Assembly: GCA_037178975.1 (NCBI GenBank)
Contig: JASJZH010000004.1
Span: forward strand, 5,704,001-5,768,000
Length of the DNA stretch: 64,000 nt
Source: Oscheius tipulae
Lineage: Eukaryota > Nematoda > Chromadorea > Rhabditida > Rhabditidae
Reading direction: 5' to 3'
The notes under the pieces were generated by a model. That model did no database searches, was not told the DNA's origin, and worked only from the letters and a program-made list of their open reading frames with translations. Positions within the stretch are counted from its first letter, which is position 1, and every line of letters begins with the position of its first letter. Shown piece after piece: positions 22,201 to 33,042 of this stretch. A program made the position numbers and the translations under genes.

Positions 22201-23875
22201 CAGCATTGACTCATTCACGATGACCGTTCCCGTCATCAGAATCGCGTCGCATTGGAGAACACAACCGGTTGGAGGAATTAAAAGGATGTCGCCGGGGACG
22301 ATCTGAACAAGACTGTTTTGAGAGAGACTAAATGAGTACCTCCGAAGAGTCCATCTCCAGTATCTGCCCGTTCCTCTTGATCTCGACGTTGGCAGCGGAA
22401 TGAACCATGGATCGGAGTCTGAAGGTTTGATGGTTAGATAAAAGTGGGGAGAGTAACAAACTTTTTCTCCTGCTTCCTAGTGTTGTAGACTTCCATGACG
22501 ACTCCGGTCAGACTCATAAAGACGATGACACTCGCGTAGAGACTGTACTCATCGTTGTACCAGACAGTCACACTGGAAACAGAACTCTTTACAACCCTTG
22601 CCATAACTCTCTTCCTCTGACAAACCTCCTTTCCACTCAGATGACTCTTGGCCGAATCTATTCTACTCCTATCCTGATGTTCTGAACTAGACTCTCGTTT
22701 AAACAAAGAACTCTCTACGAGTATAACCCCATTAACTGTTTGTAAATCCTACTTGTTATCCCTGTATACTTACATTGTTGTCCTGGCCACCCTCAGAAAA
22801 CCGACTGACCTGAAGACTTGAAAGATGTAGAATGGCGAAATGACCTCGTAGATGAAGATGTTGAGCAGTGATCGAAGCTCGACCACGATCTCATTAGTCC
22901 CGTAAGTGCTTCTCCGTTGAAGGACCTGAGTATCGGTGAAACCCGTAGACTTGTAAAAGTGATGAAAAACAGAGAGCGGAATTTGACTATCGATCTCGCT
23001 CGGACTGATCCAGTAGCCTGTGCCCTCTTTCTCCTCGATCCACACGTAGGTCAATTTGCGGAAAAGAAACCAGCGATAAAACTCGACTTCTCGCATTCCG
23101 CCATTGTCTTGAGGGAGCAGAAGGGGGTAATTGATTGGACGACGAGTAATGGAGACGGGAACGATAGTCCTGGTGTAGTGGTCGTCACTGGAAAGATTCG
23201 ATGTGTATATATATATATATATATCGTAGGCCTGTTTTATTTGAAAGTCCTTATTTCCAAAGCTGATCTGGCTGTCCCTTCTTTGCATAATAAGTCTTTC
23301 GAAAACCTCACTTCAAGAGAAACCAGAGCCTCTCAAGAATAGCGATAGTAAAAACTACCACGAGGGAAGATCTCGTCGATTAAAACAAGGTTGTAAGGAG
23401 GGGGGTTGTGTCTCTATTTACTATGAGATCCAAAGAGATCTCAAAGGGACACTATCTTCACCCAATGTCTTCAGATCTCAACTCCCAACTCTTTGCAGAA
23501 TCGGTTATTGACTCATACCAGTCACCCTTCTCTACTTGTTATCCCTGTATACTTACAAATCTCTCAAAATTTGTGGGCCTGGCAACCCTTAGAACCCACA
23601 CAACGAAGATGAGATCAGCTATGTCGAGACTGGACTCCACGGCTCGGAACCAGAGGTATAAGGAGGGTTTCCAGTGCAGGATGAGTCGAAAGAGGCCGAG
23701 AGTCAGAAATGTCAACAAATAGAACAAAATCTGGAAATGTGTTCGGTAAAGTTTAGGAAAGCAGAGGGAAACTGACCGTTTTAAAGCGGTGGTACCGGTA
23801 TCCATAGAGTGTGAGACGATCATCTCCAGATTGCAGGGTTTGCTGGTGGCACGCCTGGCCACCGCTCTCCTTCAT
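16218..23875 (-). CDS. P5B-type cation-transporting ATPase (ATP13A2/3 group)
   Basis: The start [12 protein letters not shown] follows a TTTCCAG at about 23909. The chain runs through about 15 exons to HIPLFSC-stop. In order it shows an N-terminal membrane anchor, the P5B motif [15 protein letters not shown], actuator [10 protein letters not shown], the P5B-specific [11 protein letters not shown] in M4, phosphorylation site [20 protein letters not shown] in the nucleotide domain, MVTGDN, hinge CGDGANDC and six C-terminal membrane spans. P5B pumps work in late endosomes and lysosomes and move polyamines. The exon 2 to exon 3 junction (about 23590 to 23250) is unresolved because the obvious donors and acceptors disagree in phase. 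The 22053-20077 intron carries a collagen gene on the other strand. Confidence 0.9.
20722..21786 (+). CDS. col: nematode cuticle collagen, nested in the ATPase intron
   Basis: The ATG directly follows CTCCAG, a probable trans-splice acceptor. A 39-base intron (21030-21068, GTATGA...TTTTCAG) is a multiple of three, so the frame is open with or without it; spliced length is 341 residues. The N-terminus has the membrane-anchor helix and conserved block of the nematode cuticle collagen domain. A furin-like site (RATRLTR) follows. There are Gly-X-Y blocks from [13 protein letters not shown] onward, interrupted around CFYCAPG, and cysteine clusters (NCQC, CFYC, YCQC) flank the triple helix as in cuticle collagens. 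The tail is Gly/His-rich. It would be secreted and cross-linked into cuticle. Confidence 0.92.
   Translation: MQVHVATFLASLLSGLTLLACFFVICNIQNDVQSFWDELDTVMEEFKSSTDEMWKDLMLMSATRATRLTRNSYYETPQAPQHPQGPQEPHGNRGPQGDVHFPRYDTFSSLQYTVFSAPAHEFTPLPPSGEGPTNPNCQCSSKSKCRAGPPGPKGMPGIPGLNGLPGLDGKSGHDAHDVTPESQAVGTCFYCAPGPVGSLGAMGRPGPRGMKGSDGQEGQPGKDGHPGHSGEIGAVGNSGKAGPPGNTGEKGLDGRKPIGRPGPKGQRGEPGDHGAVGDNGKNGPVGPAGIPGPMGIMGMAGPLGTDGPVGEEGKAGRPGQDAEYCQCPQRRGGQQHGPGGGHGGHGGRGDSYKQ
22751..22774. repeat. 24-base direct repeat around a splice-donor-like sequence, copy 1
   Basis: Identical to 23534-23557. On the minus strand it contains GTAAGTATAC preceded by related coding-like sequence (FLRVART here, VLRVARP at the other copy). 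Confidence 0.6.
23534..23557. repeat. 24-base direct repeat around a splice-donor-like sequence, copy 2
   Basis: Same sequence as 22751-22774. It lies directly behind ATPase exon 2. The similarity extends about 35 bases into the flanking coding side, with an indel. Confidence 0.6.
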
Positions 23876-24765
23876 GCGGCACTAGCAATACGCGGTTCTA
23901 CCCACCTGGAAAGCAGTTTTTTTTGTACCGAAATAAGTTCGGAAGAGAGAGGGAGAAAGGTGTGAACATATGGGAGATAGTGTCAAGGGCGAAAGTAGAA
24001 CTTTACACTGATCGGGACAGGTCATCACGTCAGCATTTTGGTGGCATATTTTGCTCATAAGAGTACAAAACAGACACAAATGTGTCGAACAGTCCCGTGT
24101 CTGGATTTGTACTGGAATTGAAGAGGGTATTGGAGCTATTTCATACCCTTATCTAGTTTTGAAAGTTTTATCATTTTATAGTTCATTTTATTTGATTCTT
24201 ACTGTTTACTCATTATCTGTCCAGACGTGAAGCTTCCTCTCGAAGGGTATGTTGCACCAAAAGAAGGAAATGGTCGACTAACATTGGGTAGTTATGGATA
24301 AGTAGGCGGACGACGAGTAGTCATAGAAGTTGTCGAACTGCAGTCTGGCATTATTCCAGACAAATTTTATTTGATTCTTACTGTTGCTTCTAGGTGCTAT
24401 TGTTGTTTCACTAATAACTTCAAACTCTGAGCAATAAAACGCTAATAGGGTGGCTAGTTGGAGAACAAACTGTTGCCGGGGTAGAGAACTACCAAGGACT
24501 CGTCTATCATAGTTCAAGAGATTCTACTGCTTCTGTTCAGCTCAATGCAGGTAACAAAGTTTTTCAGTAAAAAAAGTCCATTGGAGCTGTGTATTGTCGA
24601 AAGATGCAAATAATCATTGATGCTAGATACCATTAAAGTAAAGAATATAATTTAACTATGTCTATAGTTTGTTGTTGAAAAGTTGAAAACGCAGTCTATC
24701 TTTTCGATCATGACGGAACTCATTTGACATGGCTACGTCGAACACTCAGCCGAAATATTTTCCTA

Positions 24766-24809
24766 TATCTAAAGCGCGGTTGCTTATGGCGGATTCTGTC
24801 TGTCTGTGA
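24766..24809 (+). repeat. Helitron-like 5' motif, degraded
   Basis: CTAAAGCGCGGTTGCTTATGGCGG followed by TCTGTCTGTC resembles the starts at 26900, 49217 and 60600. Confidence 0.3.
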
Positions 24810-26899
24810 GTATTCACCGCTACATGCTGGATAAATCCCGTCACGAACGAAAAAAAGGACTGTTTTTTCGTGTTATTGTGTAAAACTTTTCGGATGAACC
24901 ATATCAATAATACCCAAACAGTTTTGAACAAACAGACCCTCTTTTTGGAACGTACAGATGATAATTAAAACACGGAAGTAGCCCACAAACGACGAGGGAA
25001 CGTTTTCCACGTCTCTGCTGTGACGTAGTATTCATTTTTGGGAGAGCGATGTGGGCGAAGTGTGTAAGAGATTGGATGAAGAATCTCTGGCTATATTTAC
25101 CATCTTCGATACAAGTGGGTGGTCTGGTGTTAGCGCAAAATTGCACAATACTGATGGCCGATTCGAGCATGCCGAAGCGGCAGGTGCCTATCAAAGTGGG
25201 AATGGCTAGGAATCTGTAGAGATACACCAAAAAGGATGAGTCAACAAAAAGTGCTTTGTTTGGATTACAGTGAAAAAGTATAGACTTACCAAGGACCTAA
25301 AGTCGATACCTGGAATGAGCAAAGATCTTGTACCTAATGTTGAAAAGTATCACAACCGGAAGAGAAGCCCGACTTCAATGCTCCTTAATCAGAATACAGT
25401 CAACTCTCGTTATAGCGTACAGTACGTTATAGCGGTTGATGGACTGTCGCAGCAATCTTGTAACATTTGAACGGGTTGACAAGAAAGCACAAAAAAGAGG
25501 TTGATAAGGATTGTGGATGGAGAGAATACGTTTCGTTCGTAGTTTACTACCGGATGTTGGGAAAAGAGGGAAGGACAATGAAATAATGAAAGAGCTGGTC
25601 CAAGAGACTGTAGCAAGAGGAAAATGAAGAGACAAATGGGTGGGAGCTGTGAAAGCGGGCAGTCAATCTTTAGAATGGATATTTCGATGAAATATCGGAG
25701 CGATTTACAGCTCTTCCAACCACCAGTTCGTAAGCAAGGAAGAAGGTTTAGAAATACGGACCCCTTTAATCAAAGTCTGACCACAGAGAGATAAGAGTTA
25801 ATGTGAGTCAGACGAGGGTCAGAAGATCGCGCCTAAATGTTCAGAACTGACTAAATGACAGAATGACTGAAGCAAGTACGTTTCCTGTTGCGTCACATTT
25901 CGCACCTTCGCCGGACTTCTATTTGTCTTTCTTTCCGAGCCGGAAACGATAGAGACTCGGAGAGAGAGAGAGAGATATTGGATAGCGGGAATCAATTGGA
26001 ACTCTTTGTGGAAAAGTTCTGTTCAAAGCGACTTGTCGAACCGTTGGGCTCTTTTGGGCATGATCTCATGCTCAAAACCTGTTTATATTTGGGAGATGGT
26101 TAGAAAAGATAAAAACACCTAGAAATCCACATAAAAATGTAAAAAAATTGAGCATAAACGATGTTCAAAAAAATTAAACTAGGACTGGAACCTGGTGTAG
26201 ATACAAATTTCGTCCCCTCAAAGAGTACGTGAAAAAGGGGAGGGGATATATTTTACAAAACCTGAAACAACTGATATGAGACAGAGAAGAAGTTTCAAGC
26301 TGGGACGAGCTAAAGGTCTAAAAGTGACTGCGGCGCGCGGATTAGAAACGAGACTGCCGGCCCGGAAACGAACATTCTATTACTGCCGGCTGTCTAGACA
26401 AATGAGATAAGACGATTTTTTTTCTGGGGCTTGTAGCATTTTCTGTATATTTTCCTCTATAAGAGAGAGTCGGGAGACGACTGCACAAAGAATAAAGCAG
26501 GGACTATGTTCAGAGTACAGGGGTAGTAGCACTAGACTCCCAAGATCCTCACCAGACAAGTTATTTGGTTGCAGCTGGTCAAGAAAAAAAACGTCTCCCT
26601 CGCCTTGATCCTTTAAAGTTTTTGCCCAGACGGACATGAGTTCAAAAAATCAAAAGAGATCTCCTTTGAACGTATCTGTTTTCCAGATTACCTCTAGACA
26701 CAGTATGTTGTCCACAGTAGAAGCTTATGAAGCCGGATTTGCGAAGTGATTGGATTACTTGATACTTTATAGAATCACCCAAGAAACGGCAGGAGAGTTC
26801 CGGAACAGTTTTTAAAGTAGTCAGCTTCGGATGCAGTATGTTTCAAAGACTTTGCTGTCCTGGCGCTGGTACAGGTCAGTAAAAGCAGTTGTCTCATCT

Positions 26900-26960
26900 T
26901 ATCTCTCTACTACTAAAGCGCAATGGTGTCCGTCCGTCCGTCGGTGAGCACGAAACAAAA
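26900..26960 (+). repeat. Helitron-like 5' terminus
   Basis: TATCTCTCTACTACTAAAG followed by CGCAATGG and a (GTCC)n run. The same start is at 49217. TC-initiated TCTCTACTACTA ends are typical of animal Helitrons. No helicase gene is nearby. Confidence 0.45.
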
Positions 26961-28974
26961 GCTGGCAAACCATGCCATGATAAGAGTTTAGTTATGGTAA
27001 GAATGCCGTCTAATAAGATCAGCTCCTTTCTCATAATTCCCCCCTCTCTTCGTATTTGTCGCCCTTCCGTAATCGCGTATCACGTTTTCGTGGTCACGCG
27101 CAATTTCTTCTCCCCCGCCTAAAACATCATTTTTTTTAGCAGAGATTAGTTTTTGGTTAGACTATCGCTATTGCAAACAGCATCACTAAGTAACTGACAA
27201 GTTGGCTATTAGGGCTTTGGACACACACAGAGACTTTTGAGCATTTAGAACTAGAGATTGTTTATCGTGTAGATAAACCAATTCTAATTATCCTTGTTGT
27301 GCTACTCTTCTAATTCTTCTTGCGGAAAAACTCTTCTTTCCGCGAATATTTTGTATCGAGATAGACGCCTGGTATTCTAAGAGATTGACTAATATCCTAC
27401 CAGTTCAATTAACTGAATGCTTTTTCCCAAAACTGTACTGAGTCGCCATCCGAGGAATGTGAATGGAAACATTTGTGGCAGTCGCAGTAGAAGAACCGTC
27501 AGAATCAAAATATCCAGATATCCTCAGATCTCTCTTGAGTTAACTATTCCAAGTCGACTCAGAGTCACTGAAAAGGCTGAATGAAATTAATACGAGAAGG
27601 AAACCTCTAATATCTCTCTATCTGACACTACCTGACTCCTACCAAACCTTCCATTCTCTTCTTCCAGCCAGCAAAGCCCGCAATCTCAACCTTCGGAGCC
27701 AATTACCTGACTCGGTTGCACTCTTGGCTGTCGGGTGCTATCGGCTCTCAATTGATTATTGTCTGTCCTCTGCCCCAACAGCCCACGTGTTCTCCTTCGA
27801 TCGTCTCTCTCTTTCTCCCGGCCCGCGGCCCCCTCTCTTTCTCTCTATTTTCCGAAAGGGCATACCCGCATATATTGATTGCATCGAGCGATTCGTGTCA
27901 CTCATTTGTACCTGTCGCTTGAGCCAATTGACCGCCGCTTTCTCCAGCTGTTTTTAGGGAGCTCGTTCCAGTGGTCAGAGAGGTTCCTCTACTTCCCAAT
28001 GTCCTATCGGTTTATACTGAAGTTCGTGACTGAATCAATAAATCAAACATTGTAAACCTGATCTTGACACCTTTTCGACCTAATGCGTAAACTCCCAATG
28101 AACAACTTTTCTGTCTCGATGAGGAAACTGGAAAGGAAAGGGCGTTTTCAAAGTTTGTCTAGGATTTCTTGAACTTTCGAAGGCCAGTTTCTTTTACAAG
28201 CTAGCGAATGACTGGTATAAGAAAACTGCCTTCCATTGATTCTGCCTCGAGATCTACTGTCTCTGTCGGGGTTCCAGACTCAGGAGAGACTAGTCTCTTG
28301 AAGGGTACCTCTAGAACTTTTCTGTCTTGATCATTCGATTTTTTTTTTACCACCGAGCGTTTTTGAAGCCTATCTGATCTGATCTTTTGTTTTCCAGACT
28401 TACAGTCAGCCATGTTCTGCAAAGTAGTTTCTGATAAAAGCCTACAATTTGGTAGAGGACTTTTTAGCTAACAATGCACGTTTTAGCTGACAAAATGCGG
28501 CTCGAGCGGTTATATCTCACCGGACGGTCAAGACAGGGCAGAGCCGTACTTTTTTTCTGTTCAATTTCAAAGTTTTAAGACGGATTTTTCAGACTCCTCC
28601 CAAACTTGTAAAAAGCTTTCGGAATCTATTCGAGTCGGCATTCTTCCTTCTGTTTTAAGGAAAGTTGAAATGTTCTGGGTAGGGTTAATCTTTGGATTTG
28701 AGTACTGAAGCGTGTCTCACCCTAGCTCCTGTCTCCCTTCTCTTTTCACTGGTCCCATATGTAATGAACAAGTCTTCTGACCTCCCCTCCCTCCCCAGCT
28801 GATCACTATTTTGAGCACAATCGATTCTCGTACTAGGACACACAGTCCGTCTCTCTCTCCGCCCCGTCCTCTCTAATAATCAATGCGGTCCTCGTGGTCG
28901 CTTCGGATCACGATCGATCCGAGATAGCTCTCTTTTCTCCCTGTTCCTCCACTGAGATCTGGTTCCATTTCAGG

Positions 28975-29919
28975 ATGAATGGTCTGGATAGAGACACAGC
29001 CACCGTGGTTCGACAGATCACAGCTCAGGTAGGATGACAGTATGAGAGACAGTCTATCTTTCTTTAGGTTAAGAGCAGTCGACCGATCACCTTCACCGAT
29101 GGAATCGATGTGGCGCTGATGAACAAGCTTTTTGCTGAGAAGAGGAAGTATGTGGCAGCGAACAAGGAACTGCTCACGGAACAGGGTCTCATTCAGCCCG
29201 CCAAGAAGAAGAAAGAGAATATCGATGGTCCTATTGACCAGCAGCTGATGAAGATGCTCTTTAGGGAAGGAGTTGGCAAGAATGGTGAATACATCAAGTT
29301 TAGTGGGAATAACGTTTCTAAGAGTTAGTCAGTCCGAGAGTATTATGATGCTGACTCTCTTGTTACTTGGGTTCTGTGACTGTTTCCCTGAACCAAAGAT
29401 CAGAAGTAGCCAAGCCAGATTGTTTTCGAACCTGTAATTTTCTAGAAGGACTATTAAATTAGACAATCCCTCTCCGATCTCGACCGAATGAATCATTTGA
29501 TAGACATAGGAGTCGAACTCGGATCGGTTTAGTTTCGTAGTCAGAGCGCTAACAGACTGAGCTATTAAGGCAAAGGCCGCACAAATTTTTCCTGTGATCT
29601 ATGAAAGAGAAATCTGGAGGAAGCAGTATACTCATAATAAATTAAGAGCTGTCTAGACTTTGCTTACTCTGCTCTCTCTAATGCACTTTCTTCAGATGAT
29701 CACCTGCCACCGTCCTGTTCTCCATCTCCTCCTCTTATCGTTCCTCAATCTTTCCCAGCCTCCAAGAACTCTTCCAGCTCGAAAGGGCCATCTTCCTGTC
29801 TCTCGGACGAGATTCTCCGTCTCCAAAAAGAGGCCCTGGAGGCACAGATAGCTAAAGACCGTGTGATGACGGAGTACTATCGCAAGAAGATGGAGCTTTT
29901 AGAAAGGAAGAAGAAATGA
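28975..29919 (+). CDS. unrecognised small basic protein with C-terminal coiled coil
   Basis: Exons 28975-29028, 29068-29323 and 29696-29919 keep phase and give 177 residues. The ATG lies one base after TTTCAG, a probable trans-splice site. Residues 19-85 contain a charged helical part and a nuclear-signal-like PAKKKKEN. A Ser/Pro linker follows (PPSCSPSPP). The last 36 residues form a heptad-like coiled coil ending in ELLERKKK. C-termini of that kind occur in small Myb/SANT- or zeste-like DNA-binding proteins, but the N-terminus shows no such domain. The second intron contains a tRNA-like sequence on the other strand. Confidence 0.6.
29502..29572 (-). pseudogene. tRNA-like pseudogene or SINE head
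   Basis: The minus strand reads with a good pol III A box (TAGCTCAGTCTG) and B box (AGTTCGACTC) at tRNA spacing. The anticodon stem and acceptor stem do not pair, so it is not a working tRNA. If aligned as a tRNA the anticodon would be ACG. Confidence 0.5.
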
Positions 29920-30079
29920 TAGATCATCTTATATGTAATTGCCCATATCTCACTCCCATCCCGGCCATTCCTTCCTATTGCGCGGTAGCTCCCACTTTTT
30001 AGAGAGCGACAGTCCTTGAATTATGTATCAATCCTGACACATACAATGATCTTGCTTTAAGAGAATCTTCATTTATTTT

Positions 30080-33042
30080 CTAAAATAAAGCATTTGTACA
30101 CGTAGAAGTCAAGTCGCTCGTGATGTTGCCGTACTGGCCGCAACATTGAAGTGCCGGATTTGGATGTTGGGAAGGTTGACGGAATTCTGTCAGGTGGGCA
30201 ATGACAGAAAAACATATAGTAAAACCCACCATGGTACAGCTGAACGTAGCAGGGAGTGGCCAAGGAGGACTGGAAGAGCTGAATGAGGGCGTTGGCTGTG
30301 GCCGTGATGCCACAGATGAGACCGACGGAAATGATAAAGAGATTCAGAAGGAGATGGCCTTTGGGAGTTAGGCGGAAGACACTGAAAGATTGTGGTGACG
30401 CGAAGATACAGAGTGGCTCTTGTGGTTCCGAACAATAGAGACTTGATTTTCTGGTCTAAACTGTACTGTCCCAGATTGTACAAAAGACGATAGACGCCAA
30501 ATTTACACACCAACTCCCAGTATTAGCAGTAGCTAACACTCTTGGTGGTGCGACCCAATGCTTTTTGTGAATCTTAAACTGTTTGGCTCTCTTGTAACTC
30601 AGCTTGCCAAAACTCGTCAAGGACAACACTTGAGTAGGCAAGTGTAGGAAATAGGCTGGTGCTTGTTTGGCTCACTCTCTGTACTTTAATAACTAGAAAT
30701 TAGATCTACCTATCAAGACAATCAAGATATGTCTCAGATTCCAGTAAAAGACTCTGTCATCTTAAAACATACTCTGTGAGGGTAGGATATTTGTTCTCCT
30801 CAGCCTCTTTAGCTGTTTCGACTCTCTCCTCTTCCAACTTCTCTCCAGCCTCCAGATAGAGAGCGAAGATGCCTGGAAGGATCATTGCCAAGAGGGTCAT
30901 GGCGGAGGATCCGACCTGAATTTGAGTTATCTCCAATATAAGTTGAGCCCAACCAGGTCGAGGAAGATACCAAAGTTCGGAAAAGTGAGAGCCACGAGAA
31001 TCGAGGACCAGAAGACCACTGTTCGCACAACGATTCGACCGAGCCCGAGCTCGTCCTTGATCTTGAGCAAGTGTTCGGCTCCCTGACTCAGGGGATTTCC
31101 GATTATAAGAATTGAGACGAGGACGTGGATCGTTATCATGATGTTGATTATGTTTCTGGAACAGATGGGATCAAACGGAGCTTCGTAGCTGGGTCGTGTC
31201 TCACTCTCTCTGTTCTCTACTACGTTTTTCCCATCCCCATACCTAAATTTGACTCCAGCAGTCGGGCAGCATGGCTGAGAATCTGTATCCCAACCAAACC
31301 TTGCCTCTTTCTATAGTAACCAAAGCATGTAGAATCATCGACCGCCCTTGGGAATGGCTTCTTGGCTGCCTGGTAGTCATACTCTGAATACTTCCTTGTG
31401 GCAATTTCTATTTTATTGTCGGAATCAAGGCGTTGCTATCATGTCAGGGCTCCCTTGTGACAGTTTGCAACTCCCAAACCCAGTCACAAATATTCATAGG
31501 ATACAGTGACTACCAGGGGCGGGTTAACGTTGCCCCCGCATCCCAACTACCAGACAGTCAAGAATACATGTCACCAATCCCAGTTTCTGTCTCAATTAGA
31601 TTTGCAGTTATCCTCATTGTTCTCTTTCTTACCTCAACAACGGATTCTGCATCGATGCGATGACCGAATCTGACAGATTGTTTCCGTAGGTGTAGAAGGA
31701 GATAAGAGAGACAGGAGCGTAGAGACAGAACATGACTGAAATTTTAGATTCTTCAGATGCATTTCAAAAATCTACAGATGTAGCTGACAAGAACGGATTT
31801 CGTAAACTGGGCCGGATTCCTCATATCGTGTTGGAGAGCCGGGAACCCGCAGTGACCACCGTAGGCGAAGACAATGGTCCCGAATCCGAGAGAAAAGTGA
31901 GTTAGATCGGATCCGACATCCAAATTCTCCGGATGATAGCACAGTGGAAGGTCCAAAAAACTGCCAACAACTATTAGAATGACTGCGAGGGTTGTGGAAG
32001 CAGCCGCAACGATAGATATTTGCCAGAAGTGAGCAGGACTTCTTAAGAATTGGAGCGGCCACATGAACAGGGCCACGGCTATGATGATGATGCAGAAATG
32101 GATCCGAACTTGGAAGATGACGAGAATTTGGGAAAAGTTCTTGGCTGCCAGGATGGTGAACACACCAATGGCGGCAAACAGTGTCGTGTAGATGATGACT
32201 TGGGTGAAGATTCTGGAAGAAAGAGATCAGTCTTGGGGAAAACCATTGGGTGAGATTGAGTGAAGTTTCGACGCCTTTTCAGAAAACTCGAAAAGCATCG
32301 ACAAGAATCGAACCCAGGTTGTTTCGATTCATATACACTAACCACTGCGCTATATATGGCGAGCAGCGGCGCCGCTTTTTCCAGCAGCGTAATGACAGAG
32401 ATCGAAAAAAAATGTCAAAATTTGGAAGAACATTCTTTCCAGTCTATCCTTCGACCCCTAAAGCTCTCACCTGGCTTTATTTCCCAGTGCTCTCTTCGCC
32501 ATTTCTGGATATACGTCCCTACATGCTTCGTTTAGATACTTCGGCCATCGTCTCTGCATTAGCAACCAGTTCTGCCCGAGTTTATGCGCGGTGTAGGCCA
32601 GCATGAGACAAATGATCATCAACAGTACTATTCCTCCGTAAAGTCCTGTATTCATGATGGCTCTCGGCATGGCAACCATTCCACTTCCAGCAGTCTCTCC
32701 GACTATGAAAAAGGCAGCTAATATCCAGCCATAGCCTTTGACCGAAGTCTGAAAACGAGTCTTTGGGATCTTTATTCTAATATTTATATTTTTAGGCCCC
32801 GTCACAAATTCTAAGACGTAACATTTTGAAGGGTAGGACCTAGGGGTGTTCCGATGATCCAAATTGGCTCATATTTGGAGAGGACACTACTTGGGGTCCA
32901 AATCGTCTTACTGGACTTACAATATCTGCCAGTTTCGTGGAAGAGAAGATCATCTGCACTTATTATCTTTCTGGGCTGTACTTTCAAAAAAAAACAACAA
33001 CAAGGGACATACCTGCTCGACAGACATCTTCTTGGCCTCCAT
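30080..33042 (-). CDS. amino acid/auxin permease family transporter (SLC36/SLC38-like)
   Basis: Eight exons (33042-33013, 32748-32471, 32212-31776, 31735-31633, 31155-30954, 30915-30773, 30381-30230, 30186-30080) are in phase and give 483 residues. The start of the core (GWILAAFFIVGETAGSGMVA) is the typical first helix of the Aa_trans family, with the GxGxxxxP-like unwound segment, and about ten more hydrophobic helices follow. A helix pair carries FGTIVFAYGGHCGFPALQHDM, the conserved middle motif of the family. The C-terminus (after LIQLFQSS) is soluble and Cys-containing. AATAAA overlaps the end. Members carry neutral amino acids at the plasma or lysosomal membrane; the substrate is not readable here. 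Confidence 0.88.
32283..32352 (-). pseudogene. tRNA-like pseudogene or SINE head in a transporter intron
   Basis: The minus strand has a perfect A box (TAGCGCAGTGG) and B box (GGTTCGATTC) at tRNA distance. No anticodon stem can form. It lies in the intron between exons 2 and 3 of the transporter gene, on the same strand. Confidence 0.5.

Larger units (their letters stand above)
23910..28974. other. 5 kb gene-poor region with repeat debris
   Basis: I can define no gene. Frames at 24278-24517 and 24904-25230 (minus) read like exons for short stretches but connect to nothing. Helitron-like starts occur at about 24766 and 26900. Undetected small exons are possible. Confidence 0.35.

Noticed and set aside
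22751-22774. Resemblance of the 24-base repeat to a homing-endonuclease site
   Set aside because: Only a partial match to the I-SceI site and no endonuclease or intein nearby.
23207-23224. (TA)n run that could be coding in ATPase exon 3
   Set aside because: It would encode a Tyr/Ile repeat not seen in P5B pumps. It is more likely an intronic microsatellite, though the acceptor there is unresolved.
24278-25230. Two minus-strand frames that read briefly like exons
   Set aside because: They do not connect to each other or to the ATPase in phase, and no family is recognised.
28201-28422. Basic 70-codon minus-strand frame
   Set aside because: No splice, promoter or family support; low complexity could keep it open by chance.
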